From: Colwellia sp. PAMC 21821
Lineage (GTDB): Bacteria; Pseudomonadota; Gammaproteobacteria; Enterobacterales; Alteromonadaceae
Direction of reading: 5' to 3'
Assembly (NCBI RefSeq): GCF_002077175.1
Contig: NZ_CP014943.1
Location: 4,650,001-4,714,000 of the forward strand
Length of the DNA stretch: 64,000 nucleotides
How positions within the stretch are numbered: the stretch's first letter is position 1; every line of letters begins with the position of its first letter. Positions 35,205 to 44,126 of this stretch are shown piece after piece. Under the pieces are notes generated by a model that saw nothing but the letters and a program-made list of their open reading frames with translations, was not told the DNA's origin and did not search any database. The position numbers and the translations under genes were made by a program.

Positions 35205-36641
35205 TTAATTTATGAAGATAAATTTAGCAACAAATAATGCCGTTAACGCCCAAACACCATTCGATATATCTTTATATTTACCTGAGCCTAATTTAAGCAC
35301 TGTATAGGTGATAAAACCAAAAGCGATACCGTTAGCAATTGAAAATGTAAACGCCATCATAACGGTGGTACTTACTGCTGGTGCATACTCGGTTAAGTCG
35401 TCCCAATCTAAGCCTCTTAAAGAGCTCATCATCAACATAGCAACGTAAATAAGGGCACCATCAACCGCGAAGCCAGGTAGCATTTGCGCTAGCGGTAAAA
35501 AGAACATGCCGACAGCAAATAACAAACCAATAGTAACGGCGGTTAAGCCTGTTCGGCCGCCAACAGCAACACCAGCGGCAGACTCTACGTAAGATGTAAC
35601 CGGCGGGCAACCAAAAGCGGTACCGATAACAGAAGAAATTGAATCTGCTTTTAGCGATTTACTTAAACCAACAATTTTGCCGTTTTTATCTTGCAAATTA
35701 GCCCGTTCAGCAACCCCCATTAAGGTCCCCGCGGTATCAAAAATGTTAACAAATAAGAAAGTAACAATGACGGGGATTAACGCAACTTGAAAAGCGCCGG
35801 CAATATCCGCTTTCCAAAGTATCGGCTCAAGGGCAGAAAAGTCCGGCACGGCTAACATGCCATTATAACTTACAAAACCAGTAGCGGGTGCAAATGACTT
35901 AGCCGCTTCTGCTACAACAAAGAAGTCTGTTGGTAGTACCCAGGTCATCATAAAGGCAATTAATGTTGTTACTGCTATGCCAATTAGCACCGCGCCAAAT
36001 ACTTTTCGGTAACTCAAAACGGCAATCAGTAAAAAGCTTAAAAAGCCAAGTGCTGGTGCTTCTGGACCGAACTCACCAAAGCCAAAATGTGTTAGGTCAG
36101 CAAGTGCAACAATATTATCTGGATCGGCTACAACGATACCGGTGAAACGTAAGCCAATAAAACCGAGGAATAAACCAACCCCTGCCGTCATCGCAAGTCG
36201 AAGACTGAGGGGAATACTGTCAAGCATCCATTCTCGCAGTCGAGTGACACTCATAAAGACGAAAATAACCCCTGAAAGAAATACTGCGCCTAAAGCAATT
36301 TCCCAGCTATACCCCATAGAGCCAACCACAGAAAAGGTGAAGAAGGCGTTTAGCCCCATGCCAGGTGCAAGTCCTACTGGCCAGTTTGCATATAGGCCCA
36401 TCATGATGGTGGCAATAGCCGCGCCTAAACAAGTCGCAAGAAATAAACCATCGAACGGCATGCCGGTTTTCGACATAATAATCGGGTTTAAAAACATAAT
36501 ATATGACATGGTTACAAAGGTTGTAAGACCTGCCATAAGCTCTGTTTTTACGTTGGTATTATGCGAATTTAATTTAAAGAAACGTTCTAAAAAAGTTAAT
36601 TCGCTGGTATTTTTTTGGTCAGTATTACTAGTTTGATCCAT
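35205..36641 (-). CDS. NCS2 purine permease (AzgA/PbuG-type, adenine/guanine/hypoxanthine)
   Basis: 478 residues, about 12-14 helices. Diagnostic of the AzgA-like branch are LMAGLTTFVTMSYIMFLNPII (about 36-56), NWPVGLAPGMGLNAFFTFSVV (about 86-106), FVNIFDTAGTLMGVAERANL and AFGCPPVTSYVESAAGVAVGGRTGLTA, which form the nucleobase site. It imports hypoxanthine, adenine or guanine with protons. The gene lies at the edge of the purine catabolic region and would supply substrates to guanine deaminase and xanthine dehydrogenase. No purine riboswitch was recognised upstream; an 8-bp-arm palindrome 62 bp before the start may be an operator. Confidence 0.88.
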   Translation of the reverse strand: MDQTSNTDQKNTSELTFLERFFKLNSHNTNVKTELMAGLTTFVTMSYIMFLNPIIMSKTGMPFDGLFLATCLGAAIATIMMGLYANWPVGLAPGMGLNAFFTFSVVGSMGYSWEIALGAVFLSGVIFVFMSVTRLREWMLDSIPLSLRLAMTAGVGLFLGFIGLRFTGIVVADPDNIVALADLTHFGFGEFGPEAPALGFLSFLLIAVLSYRKVFGAVLIGIAVTTLIAFMMTWVLPTDFFVVAEAAKSFAPATGFVSYNGMLAVPDFSALEPILWKADIAGAFQVALIPVIVTFLFVNIFDTAGTLMGVAERANLQDKNGKIVGLSKSLKADSISSVIGTAFGCPPVTSYVESAAGVAVGGRTGLTAVTIGLLFAVGMFFLPLAQMLPGFAVDGALIYVAMLMMSSLRGLDWDDLTEYAPAVSTTVMMAFTFSIANGIAFGFITYTVLKLGSGKYKDISNGVWALTALFVAKFIFIN

Positions 36642-36702
36642 AACTAGAACTCTCTTGTTGTTTTTAAATTAGGGCATTTTTTATAATGCTAAAGTTTGAC
36701 CC

Positions 36703-36721
36703 ATATGTTGTTGCAACATAT
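36703..36721. promoter_or_regulatory. Palindrome upstream of the purine permease
   Basis: ATATGTTG-TTG-CAACATAT: 8-bp perfect arms with a 3-base centre, 62 bp before the permease start. It is unlike the PurR box (ACGCAAACGTTTGCGT). The surrounding 36642-36990 is AT-rich with no gene; the binding protein is unknown. Confidence 0.5.
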
Positions 36722-36990
36722 TGATGAATCTTCACTCCTTTTGCTAAAAAATACATCAGAACTTTTTACGTTTTTCTGCCTTTTTTACAACGCTGGCAGT
36801 GTATAAATATTTTTTAAATTTAACTTTAGTGAGCTATTTTTTCTCTCCGCCCTGTTATATTTTTAAGGTCTACTTGTTACAGAGCAACACATCAATCCTA
36901 TCCTTAAACCTAAAAACCTGTCAATAGTGTCAAGAAATTAGTTTTGCTGCAGAGTTCCCTTTACGACTAATTTAGTAAGTTTTCAGCATG

Positions 36991-37024
36991 AAAAAACCCA
37001 TGAATGAAAAGTCACTCATGGGTT
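36991..37024 (-). terminator. Terminator of the GlcG-like gene
   Basis: On the minus strand, stem AACCCATGA / TCATGGGTT around a 12-base loop region, followed by TTTT. It lies 77 bp past the stop at 37101. Confidence 0.75.
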
Positions 37025-37100
37025 ATTAGTGTTAAGTTTCGCTAAAACTTAAGCAATAGTCACGAGCATTTCTGCTGACTAATTGTTCTGTAAGCTTATT

Positions 37101-37532
37101 TTACGAAGATATACGGCTAAAGGTATCAACCCCTGCTTGCGCACAACCTAAGTCTTGCTCTGGGGAGCCTGAACTAACCCCAATACCACCAACAACTTCG
37201 TCTTTGTAGAAAATGGGTAGGCCACCTCCAACGATACACATACGCCCACCTAACGCGGTATGAATACCAAATAAATTGTTTTCATGTCCAGGAATACAAG
37301 CCTGATTAAATATATGTGTGCCCTTTCGGGCTGATGCGGCGGTAAACGCTTTATCTTGGGAAAGTGTAATACTGTGAATTTTCCCTCCGTCCATACGTTC
37401 AAAAGCAATTAAATTGCCTGACTCATCTACCACCGAAATACACATAGGTATGCCGAATTCCTTAGCCTTAGTTACTGCTCCATCAATAATTAATTTAGCT
37501 TCTGATTGATTTAATCTATTTATTGTTAACAT
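37101..37532 (-). CDS. GlcG/HbpS family protein
   Basis: 143 residues from the ATG at 37532, with AAAGAG 9 bases upstream; an in-frame GTG (37541) is less likely. Single GlcG/HbpS domain: NQSEAKLIIDGAVTKAKEFG, ISVVDESGNLIAFERMDG, KAFTAASARKGT, and GGGLPIFYKDEVVGGIGVSSGSPEQD, all typical. HbpS of Streptomyces binds haem; GlcG genes occur in glycolate operons (glcDEFGB) with unknown function. Placed 150 bp from the IclR gene of the glyoxylate cluster, it may belong to the same two-carbon metabolism, which is inference. No signal peptide. Confidence 0.83.
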   Translation of the reverse strand: MLTINRLNQSEAKLIIDGAVTKAKEFGIPMCISVVDESGNLIAFERMDGGKIHSITLSQDKAFTAASARKGTHIFNQACIPGHENNLFGIHTALGGRMCIVGGGLPIFYKDEVVGGIGVSSGSPEQDLGCAQAGVDTFSRISS

Positions 37533-37681
37533 AGTATTCACTCTTTAGTTTTTAAAATTTGCTCTAAATAGGAAGCACAAATACCCTATGTTATGTATTT
37601 GTTCGCCCTATTTAACGTTAATTTTTATGCGATTACATTGCAGTCAGTTATGTCAGGTTAATTCAATAATGCTAGCGCCTT

Positions 37682-38467
37682 TTATACCTTAGTCGCGACA
37701 TAACCAAGCTCGATAGAAATTGACTTACCGGCTTTAACTAAATGTTTTACCCATTCATCTTTTCGTCTTTGAATAGGTGCAGATACAGATAAACCGGCAA
37801 CAACTTCACCGTATTTGTCGTATAAAAGTACGCCAATACAGCCTACGCCTATTTCAGCTTCTTCATTGTCAAAGGCGTAACCTTTTTCAACACACGCGTG
37901 ACATTCATCTACCAGTGCCTCTAACTTTGAAAAGGTTTTACGCGTATAAGTGGGTAAGTTTGTCCGTTGAGCGTAACCGCGTATGCCTTCTACGCCTTCT
38001 CTTCCTAACATCATTTTACCAACACCTGTCACGTGCAAGGGTGCTCGACTACCAATAATTTGCTGTACATGCATCATTCTGTTCGGAATTGATTTTTCAA
38101 CATAAATAATCACGTCACCTTCTCGGGTGGTTAGGTTAATTGTTTCACCAAATTTATCGCGTAATTTTTCCATATAAGGAATGGCAACTTGACGAAAATC
38201 TATATCTTTACTTTGGTTACTGCTCAAACGTATTAGCCGACCACTTAACTGATACCTGCCGACGGTATCTCGATCAACAAAATGGTTATCGATTAAGGAA
38301 TGTAAAATTCTAAAAGCGGTTGAGGGGGCTAAGTTAGTGTCAGCACTAAGCGCCTTAAGTGTTACGGGTAAAGAGTAGCGTGAGATGGCGTCTAATAGCA
38401 TCGCAGCTCTGTCGATAACTTGAATTCGAGATTCCGGTTTATGCTTTTTCATGATTTTATTATCCAT
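37682..38467 (-). CDS. bhcR: IclR-family regulator, probable BhcR
   Basis: 261 residues from the ATG at 38467. N-terminal winged helix (about 15-75: IQVIDRAAMLLDAISRYSLP, ALSADTNLAPSTAFRILHSLI) and C-terminal IclR effector domain (about 90-255: HVTGVGKMMLG, CHACVEKGYAFDNEEAEIGVGCIGV). In Paracoccus the IclR protein BhcR controls the beta-hydroxyaspartate cycle operon and responds to glyoxylate. The divergent position to bhcB-bhcC-bhcD supports the same role. Three operator-like near-palindromes lie in the intergenic region. Confidence 0.8.
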   Translation of the reverse strand: MDNKIMKKHKPESRIQVIDRAAMLLDAISRYSLPVTLKALSADTNLAPSTAFRILHSLIDNHFVDRDTVGRYQLSGRLIRLSSNQSKDIDFRQVAIPYMEKLRDKFGETINLTTREGDVIIYVEKSIPNRMMHVQQIIGSRAPLHVTGVGKMMLGREGVEGIRGYAQRTNLPTYTRKTFSKLEALVDECHACVEKGYAFDNEEAEIGVGCIGVLLYDKYGEVVAGLSVSAPIQRRKDEWVKHLVKAGKSISIELGYVATKV

Positions 38468-38553
38468 TGTATTCACTACGCTACTCGTTCAAGTTCTATA
38501 TTAAATATAAAACTAAAACTACCTAAATAAATAGTCTAACAGAGTTATGTTGA

Positions 38554-38568
38554 TTTCACATTATGAAA
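38554..38568. promoter_or_regulatory. Putative IclR/BhcR operator, site 1
   Basis: TTTCACATTATGAAA; arms TTTCA / TGAAA. First of three related 15-bp sites between bhcR and bhcB, 87 bp before the bhcR start. Consensus of the set is TTYCAYA-N3-TGRAA. Confidence 0.6.
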
Positions 38569-38654
38569 AATCAGAATTTCAAATAACAAACATAAACTCA
38601 AACCCTTGAATTAAAACAAATATAACTTGAATTACTCATGATAAAAAAACAATA

Positions 38655-38669
38655 TTCCACATTGTGAAA
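38655..38669. promoter_or_regulatory. Putative IclR/BhcR operator, site 2
   Basis: TTCCACATTGTGAAA; 7-bp arms with one mismatch. The best of the three sites and the closest to the copy before uraD. Spaced 101 bp from site 1 and 43 bp from site 3 (start to start), about ten and four DNA helical turns. Confidence 0.68.
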
Positions 38670-38697
38670 TCTATCTTGTTTGCTTGAAGTCTATATT

Positions 38698-38712
38698 TTC
38701 CATAAGGTGGAA
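38698..38712. promoter_or_regulatory. Putative IclR/BhcR operator, site 3
   Basis: TTCCATAAGGTGGAA; 5-bp perfect arms TTCCA / TGGAA with a less conserved centre. It is the site closest to bhcB, about 155 bp before its start. Confidence 0.6.
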
Positions 38713-38865
38713 TTAATTAGAAATTAAACCTACCTTTATGGTTAATAGCAAAACACATAGCAAACTGTGCCAACAATTAAACACAAACTAGGTAAACACT
38801 AAACATTATTCAAACATAGTCATCGTTTAATAAATAGCGATTACCCGGTAGAAGAGGAGTTAAAT

Positions 38866-39843
38866 TTGAACAGTTCAACACAAGATAAAATGTACATTCC
38901 AACCTATGATGATGTACTCGAAGCACATGAACGTATTAAGCCATATATTCATGAAACGCCTGTTTTAACTTCGCGGTTTTTAAATGAACTAACGGGTGCC
39001 GAGCTGTATTTCAAATGTGAAAACTTACAAAAGGCCGCCGCATTTAAAGTGCGTGGTGCATGTAACGCGGTATTTGGTTTATCAGAAGAGGCAGCAAAAA
39101 TTGGTGTGGCTACGCATTCATCAGGTAACCATGCGTTATCGCTTTCTTATGCGGCCGGTCGACGCGGTATTCCCGTGACGGTTGTTATGCCAAGAACGGC
39201 CCCACAAGCGAAAAAAGACGCTGTCATTGGTTATGGTGGCACTATTATCGAGTGTGAACCTTCGACGACTTCGCGTGAAGCGGTGTTTGCCGATGTTGTG
39301 GCTAAATCGGGGGCTGATTTTGTGCATCCTTACAATGACCCGCGGGTCATTGCAGGCCAAGCAACTTGTTCAAAAGAGTTAGCCAGCCAAGTTGAAAACT
39401 TAGACATGGTGGTCGCGCCAATTGGAGGCGGCGGTATGATATCAGGCACTTGTTTAACTTTGTCGACTATTGCGCCTACGATTAAAATTTATGCAGCAGA
39501 GCCACTTAATGCTGATGATGCAGCGCGCTCATTTAAAGCCGGCCATATTATTGCTGACGATGCTCCTGATACCGTTGCTGATGGTCTTAAGGTGCCTTTA
39601 AAAGATTTAACCTGGCATTTTGTGAAAAATCACGTAACCGATATTTTAACGGCGACTGAAGATGAAATTATCGCGGCAATGAAAATTATTTGGAGCCGAA
39701 TGAAGATAGTAGTAGAGCCAAGTAGTGCTGTGACTTTAGCCATTATTATTAAGCACCCAGAAGTATTCAAAGGTAAACGTATTGGGGTAATTCTTACCGG
39801 TGGTAATGTCGATTTAGACAAACTGCCATGGATGAATAAATAG
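38866..39843 (+). CDS. bhcB: Beta-hydroxyaspartate dehydratase BhcB-like (serine/threonine dehydratase fold)
   Basis: 325 residues from the TTG at 38866, with GAGGAG 6-7 bases before it; an internal ATG (38890) lacks a site. PLP fold-type II: AAAFKVRGACNAVF carries the Schiff-base Lys (about residue 62), THSSGNHALSLSYAA is the asparagine loop, and GGGGMISG binds the phosphate. Dehydratases of this type split 3-hydroxyaspartate into iminosuccinate (or oxaloacetate and ammonia), and relatives act on Thr/Ser. The following genes for a 3-hydroxyaspartate aldolase and an imine reductase favour the BHAC role. The gene order B-C-D matches the known cluster. Confidence 0.85.
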   Translation: MNSSTQDKMYIPTYDDVLEAHERIKPYIHETPVLTSRFLNELTGAELYFKCENLQKAAAFKVRGACNAVFGLSEEAAKIGVATHSSGNHALSLSYAAGRRGIPVTVVMPRTAPQAKKDAVIGYGGTIIECEPSTTSREAVFADVVAKSGADFVHPYNDPRVIAGQATCSKELASQVENLDMVVAPIGGGGMISGTCLTLSTIAPTIKIYAAEPLNADDAARSFKAGHIIADDAPDTVADGLKVPLKDLTWHFVKNHVTDILTATEDEIIAAMKIIWSRMKIVVEPSSAVTLAIIIKHPEVFKGKRIGVILTGGNVDLDKLPWMNK

Positions 39844-39893
39844 ATTCAGTTCGAAGACATAAAATAAATAACAACAGAAATTTGGAGATAAAA

Positions 39894-41039
39894 ATGACAA
39901 CAAGCAATTTAGAAGTAGGTTACGACGTTCCCGCAGCAATTGGTATGGCAGAAGCTGATATTCAAACCCCTTGTTTAGTGGTTGATTTAGACGCCTTAGA
40001 GCGCAACATTGTAACCATGGGTAACTATGCAAAAGAAATGGGTGTGCGTCATCGCGTACACGGTAAAATGCATAAATCTGTTGATATTGCTCTATTACAA
40101 GAAAAGCTTGGTGATAGTTGTGGTGTATGTTGCCAAAAAGTGTCTGAAGCTGAAGTGTTCGCTCGCGGCGGCATTAAAGATGTACTGGTATCAAACCAAG
40201 TGCGTGATCCAGCGAAAATTGACCGATTAGCCCGCATGCCTAAATTAGGTGCTCGTACGCTTTGTTGTGTAGATGATATTGACAATGTGGCAGAACTTGC
40301 CCTAGCCGTTAAAAAACACGGTACTGAAATTGAATGTTTAGTTGAAATTGACTGTGGTGCTGGTCGTTGTGGTGTTAGCGAAGGCCAACCGGTTGTAGAT
40401 ATTGCTAAAGCGATACATGCAACACCCGGTTTAAAATTTGCTGGTATTCAAGCTTACCAAGGTGCAATGCAGCACATGGAAAGCTACGAAGGACGTAAAG
40501 AGAAACTTGATATTGCTATTGGCATGGTATCGCGCACCATTGAAATGCTGAAAGCTGAAGGCCTTGAGTGTGACATTGTCGGCGGTGGCGGTACGGGGTC
40601 TTACTATTTTGAAGGTAACTCTGGCGTATTCAATGAATTACAATGTGGTTCTTATGCGTTTATGGATGCTGATTACCAACGCATTCATGATAAAGATGGC
40701 AAAAATATATCTGAATTTGAAAACGCTTTATTTATCTTAACGTCAGTCATGAGTCACACAAAAGCAGACAAAGCGATTTGTGATGCGGGTCTTAAAGCAC
40801 AGTCTGTAGACAGTGGTTTACCTTACATATTTGGCCGCGATGATGTTGAATACATCAAATGTTCAGATGAACATGGCGTTATTTCAGATCCTAATGGCGC
40901 ATTAAAAATTAATGAAAAATTAAAACTAGTACCGGGTCATTGTGATCCTACTTGTAACGTTCATGACTACTATGTTGGTGTACGTAACGGTAAAGTAGAA
41001 GTTTTATGGCCAGTGTCTGCACGTGGTAAAGCTTTCTAA
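39894..41039 (+). CDS. bhcC: 3-hydroxy-D-aspartate aldolase BhcC-like (D-threonine aldolase family)
   Basis: 381 residues from the ATG at 39894 with GGAG upstream. Fold-type III alanine-racemase-like barrel: TPCLVVDLDALERNIVTM at the N-terminus, RVHGKMHKSVDIALLQ with the PLP Lys, and GHCDPTCNVHDYYVG with the His and Asp that hold the divalent metal. IVGGGGTGSYYF is the PLP phosphate loop. In the BHAC cycle it joins glycine and glyoxylate to form (2R,3S)-beta-hydroxyaspartate. It lies 50 bp after bhcB and 215 bp before bhcD, in one orientation. A D-threonine aldolase activity is the alternative. Confidence 0.87.
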   Translation: MTTSNLEVGYDVPAAIGMAEADIQTPCLVVDLDALERNIVTMGNYAKEMGVRHRVHGKMHKSVDIALLQEKLGDSCGVCCQKVSEAEVFARGGIKDVLVSNQVRDPAKIDRLARMPKLGARTLCCVDDIDNVAELALAVKKHGTEIECLVEIDCGAGRCGVSEGQPVVDIAKAIHATPGLKFAGIQAYQGAMQHMESYEGRKEKLDIAIGMVSRTIEMLKAEGLECDIVGGGGTGSYYFEGNSGVFNELQCGSYAFMDADYQRIHDKDGKNISEFENALFILTSVMSHTKADKAICDAGLKAQSVDSGLPYIFGRDDVEYIKCSDEHGVISDPNGALKINEKLKLVPGHCDPTCNVHDYYVGVRNGKVEVLWPVSARGKAF

Positions 41040-41253
41040 GTTAAGCGTTAATTTTATAAAAATTTTTATATTTCTCCCTTAGCGCAAATGTTAAAAGTGT
41101 CGTTTATAGTAAGCCACCCAACCGGCGATAACGAACTCCCCCTTTTAACATTAGCCTTTGGGCGTTTTTTAAATGTTCAGTGATATAGCAACAATTTATA
41201 TCATTGCCCTCTTTAGCCTTTATTCAGAGGGCCCATTATTTAAGGAAACAAAC

Positions 41254-42252
41254 ATGAGTCATTCAACCAGCAATCAAAGCAAAGGCGTTTCAGTAATATC
41301 TGAAGCGGTATGCCAAAAAATTGTGGGACGTGATAACGCTTTTACTGCTGTCGAAAGTGTTTTTGCTGCTATGGCAAAAAATACTGCCTATAATTTCCCT
41401 GTGATCCGCGAAGCCATAGGGCATGAAAATGCATTATATGGTTTTAAATCAGGCTTTGATCGCGATGGTATGGTGCTAGGTTTAAAATCTGGTGGATACT
41501 GGCCTGGTAATACAGAAAAAGGTTTAACGAATCATCAGTCAACGGTTATTTTATTTGATCCTGATACGGGGAAATTAAAATCTCTGGTTGGTGGTAACTA
41601 CTTAACGGCCGTTCGTACTGCTGCATCTTCTGCAGTGTCGATCGCCCATTTAGCACGTAAAAACGCTAAAGTATTGGGTATGGTCGGTGCCGGTCACCAA
41701 TCTACTTTTCAATTACGTGCAGCGCTAGAGCAACGTAATTTTGAAAAAGTTGTTGGGTGGAATTTACATGCTGACAAGCTGAGTAATCTTGCTGACGTTT
41801 GTAAAGAGCTGAACATCCCATTTGAAGCACTAAGCCGTGAAGAGCTTTGCGCGCAAGCTGACGTTATTATTACGATTACTTCAGCATTTGAGTCTTTAAT
41901 CGATAAAGATTGGGTTAAACCTGGTACGCACATAGCGTGTATGGGAACCGATACTAAAGGTAAGCAAGAAGTAGATGCTGCACTTTTAGCCACTGCAACC
42001 GTATTTACGGATGAATTGGCACAATCAATTACCATAGGTGAAGCACAACATGCTATTGCTGCTGGTTTAATTAAAGAAGCCGATATTGTGCCCATTGGTG
42101 ATGTTATCAATGGTGTTAAGCCCGGTAGAACAAGTGATGATGAAATTACTTTATTCGACGGTACAGGGGTTGGCTTACAAGATTTAGCCGTAGCCTCGGT
42201 TGCTGCTGAATTGGCTGAAGAGCAAGGTTTAGCAACCTATTTCTCTCTATAA
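41254..42252 (+). CDS. bhcD: Iminosuccinate reductase BhcD-like (ornithine cyclodeaminase/mu-crystallin family)
   Basis: 332 residues from the ATG at 41254, which has AAGGA 7 bases upstream; the frame is open back to 41173 but without support. Ornithine cyclodeaminase-like: LGLKSGGYWPGNTEKGL and VGGNYLTAVRTAASSAVSI form the substrate pocket (conserved Lys and Arg), and LGMVGAGHQSTFQL is the NAD(P)H Rossmann motif. DGTGVGLQDLAVAS near the C-terminus is conserved. BhcD reduces iminosuccinate to L-aspartate. Other family members act on ornithine, alanine or ketimines; the gene neighbourhood decides here. Confidence 0.85.
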   Translation: MSHSTSNQSKGVSVISEAVCQKIVGRDNAFTAVESVFAAMAKNTAYNFPVIREAIGHENALYGFKSGFDRDGMVLGLKSGGYWPGNTEKGLTNHQSTVILFDPDTGKLKSLVGGNYLTAVRTAASSAVSIAHLARKNAKVLGMVGAGHQSTFQLRAALEQRNFEKVVGWNLHADKLSNLADVCKELNIPFEALSREELCAQADVIITITSAFESLIDKDWVKPGTHIACMGTDTKGKQEVDAALLATATVFTDELAQSITIGEAQHAIAAGLIKEADIVPIGDVINGVKPGRTSDDEITLFDGTGVGLQDLAVASVAAELAEEQGLATYFSL

Positions 42253-42459
42253 GTTAAAGTTAAAGTTAAAGTTAAGGTTAAAATTAGCTTTAATTTATAG
42301 TGCAAATAGCGTCGGCGGTGATATTATCCACGCCGACAAAATTCACTAACAAACACGCTTAAGCGCTACGCAATAATATTCATACCCATTGGCAATTCTC
42401 ACCAAGAAAATTTATATCGCAACTCTTTAAAGCGCTAATAAAACTAGGCCTAAACCTGC

Positions 42460-43326
42460 ATGAAGCTCAAAATTAATCGTATCAGTAAGACTATTTTTCG
42501 TAGTTTCTCTCAAGTAATGCTGCAAAAAAACACCATAACTGGCTTATTGTTCTGTCTTGGTATTGCGATTAATTCATTGACCATGTTGTTGGGTGCATTA
42601 ATTGCTGTTTTGATCAGTATTATCACCGCTAAGCTATGCCGATATAATTCAGCACTACTTAAACAAGGTGTTTATGGTTTTAATGCCGCACTAGTTGGTA
42701 CGGCGGTGTGGTTCTTTTTACCGGTGAGTTTACTGTCGTTTTTGATCATTGTAATTGGCGCATGGTTAGCCACTGTGATTAGCCATATCATGCTAATTTA
42801 TAGTGCAAAATTCCCTATTTTTACCGCGCCTTTTATTATCTCAACATGGTGTATTTTACTCGTGCTTGAGGTTTTAGATATAGAACCCGTGATTGAGCAG
42901 TTTTCAACGCATGACATTGCTGATTTTTATACGGTATTTCGCGGTTTAGGCCAAGTGATGTTTCAAAGTTATTGGCTTTCAGGGCTGATATTCTTTGCTG
43001 CCCTGCTGGTCAGTTCAACTAGGTTGGCCATTTGGGGAGTAATAGGCTCAGGAGTGGGCCTGCTGATTGCTCGTGCTTTAGGTTATTCTGAAGGTACTTT
43101 ATTAATCGGCGGTTATGGCTTTAATGCGGCGCTTGTTGCTATTACCTTGGCACAACGATACCAGACCAAACATTACCTGATTTTTCTTGGCATACTGCTC
43201 AGTGTTTTATTTTCTCAAGCGCTAACACTACTCGCAATACCTGCATTAACAGCACCATTTGTACTTGTTAGTTGGATAATTGTCGCAATACGGTCGAAAA
43301 TGACCGGCGTGTATAAACTCCCTTAG
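42460..43326 (+). CDS. Urea transporter (UT/SLC14 family channel)
   Basis: 288 residues, two homologous halves of five helices each. The repeated signature YGFNAALVG (about 71-79) and YGFNAALVA (about 221-229), with FTAPFIISTW (about 124-133) and LTAPFVLVSW, is diagnostic of UT-type urea channels (urea slot between two TxPF motifs). It passes urea across the inner membrane by facilitated diffusion. No urease lies in the window; urea is produced by AllA and the allantoin pathway genes 4 kb away, so export or balance of urea is a reasonable role. It ends 4 bp into the convergent TetR gene. Confidence 0.87.
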   Translation: MKLKINRISKTIFRSFSQVMLQKNTITGLLFCLGIAINSLTMLLGALIAVLISIITAKLCRYNSALLKQGVYGFNAALVGTAVWFFLPVSLLSFLIIVIGAWLATVISHIMLIYSAKFPIFTAPFIISTWCILLVLEVLDIEPVIEQFSTHDIADFYTVFRGLGQVMFQSYWLSGLIFFAALLVSSTRLAIWGVIGSGVGLLIARALGYSEGTLLIGGYGFNAALVAITLAQRYQTKHYLIFLGILLSVLFSQALTLLAIPALTAPFVLVSWIIVAIRSKMTGVYKLP

Positions 43327-43949
43327 CCAATGCCACAGCCTTTAAGTATGATTTGTGTTAACGACGTAACCACAGCCTCAAAGTCATCGTCACTCATAGC
43401 TTCTTTATCAAGAGCAGCAACAACTTGCACGTTAAAGTCGGCGTAATGTTGCGTTGAACTCCATATTAAGAATAATAAATGGTGCGGATTTACAGGGTCA
43501 ATTAAACCTTGTTTTACCCAGGACTCGATAACCATAACTTTACTGTTTAACCAAACTTTAAAATCATTATTTAAGTATTCGTTTAGCACAGGTGCACCAT
43601 GAATTAATTCGCTAGCAAATATTCTTGAGGCGTCAGGATCATTTTTAGAGTGCATGACTTTCGCGCGTATGTAGGCGCTAAGTACTTCTTTAGGATCATT
43701 ATCAATATTGAGTGTGTCGTAATCTCTATTCCACACGGCAATAATATTACTGAGTAATTGCTGATATAAGTCGGTTTTATCTTTAAAGTAGTAATGAATA
43801 TTAGCTCGCGCTATATTCGCCCGCTCGGCTATACGTTTAATCGACGCGCCTTTGAAACCATAGGTTACAAACTCTTTCTTCGCAGCGTCGAAAATAATAG
43901 CTTTGTTCTTTTGTCGAATACTACCTTCTGATACTTTGTCTTTACTCAC
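43323..43949 (-). CDS. TetR-family regulator with RutR/YcdC-type C-terminal domain
   Basis: 208 residues. TetR helix-turn-helix at about 15-60 (IIFDAAKKEFVTYGFKGASIKRIAERANIARANIHYYFKDKTDLYQ). The C-terminal part, with FASELIHGAPVLNEYL and HHLLFLIWSSTQHYADF, matches the YcdC/RutR C-terminal family, whose best-known member senses uracil and also regulates purine degradation genes in E. coli. Convergent with the urea channel gene (4-bp overlap). Likely controls purine or pyrimidine genes nearby; the target and ligand are inferred. Confidence 0.83.
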   Translation of the reverse strand: MSKDKVSEGSIRQKNKAIIFDAAKKEFVTYGFKGASIKRIAERANIARANIHYYFKDKTDLYQQLLSNIIAVWNRDYDTLNIDNDPKEVLSAYIRAKVMHSKNDPDASRIFASELIHGAPVLNEYLNNDFKVWLNSKVMVIESWVKQGLIDPVNPHHLLFLIWSSTQHYADFNVQVVAALDKEAMSDDDFEAVVTSLTQIILKGCGIG

Positions 43950-44126
43950 AAAAATTCCTATTAAAATAAGACCTTTAACCGCTAAATATAGTCGAAAGCC
44001 CTACTGATATTTTTCATTTTTAACGCGTGGCACCAATTAAAACAAAGCGTTTTTTAATCTGCTGGTCGCTCATTAGTTAGCATAAAATATGTTTTAAAGT
44101 ATGCTGTGTATTTTTCTGCAGCCGCT

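Noticed and set aside
36642..36990. Possible purine riboswitch upstream of the NCS2 permease
   Set aside because: I could not find the conserved junction elements of the purine aptamer on the minus strand.
42253..42282. Five GTTAAA-type hexamers right after bhcD
   Set aside because: Short simple repeat with no evident function; it does not alter the gene.
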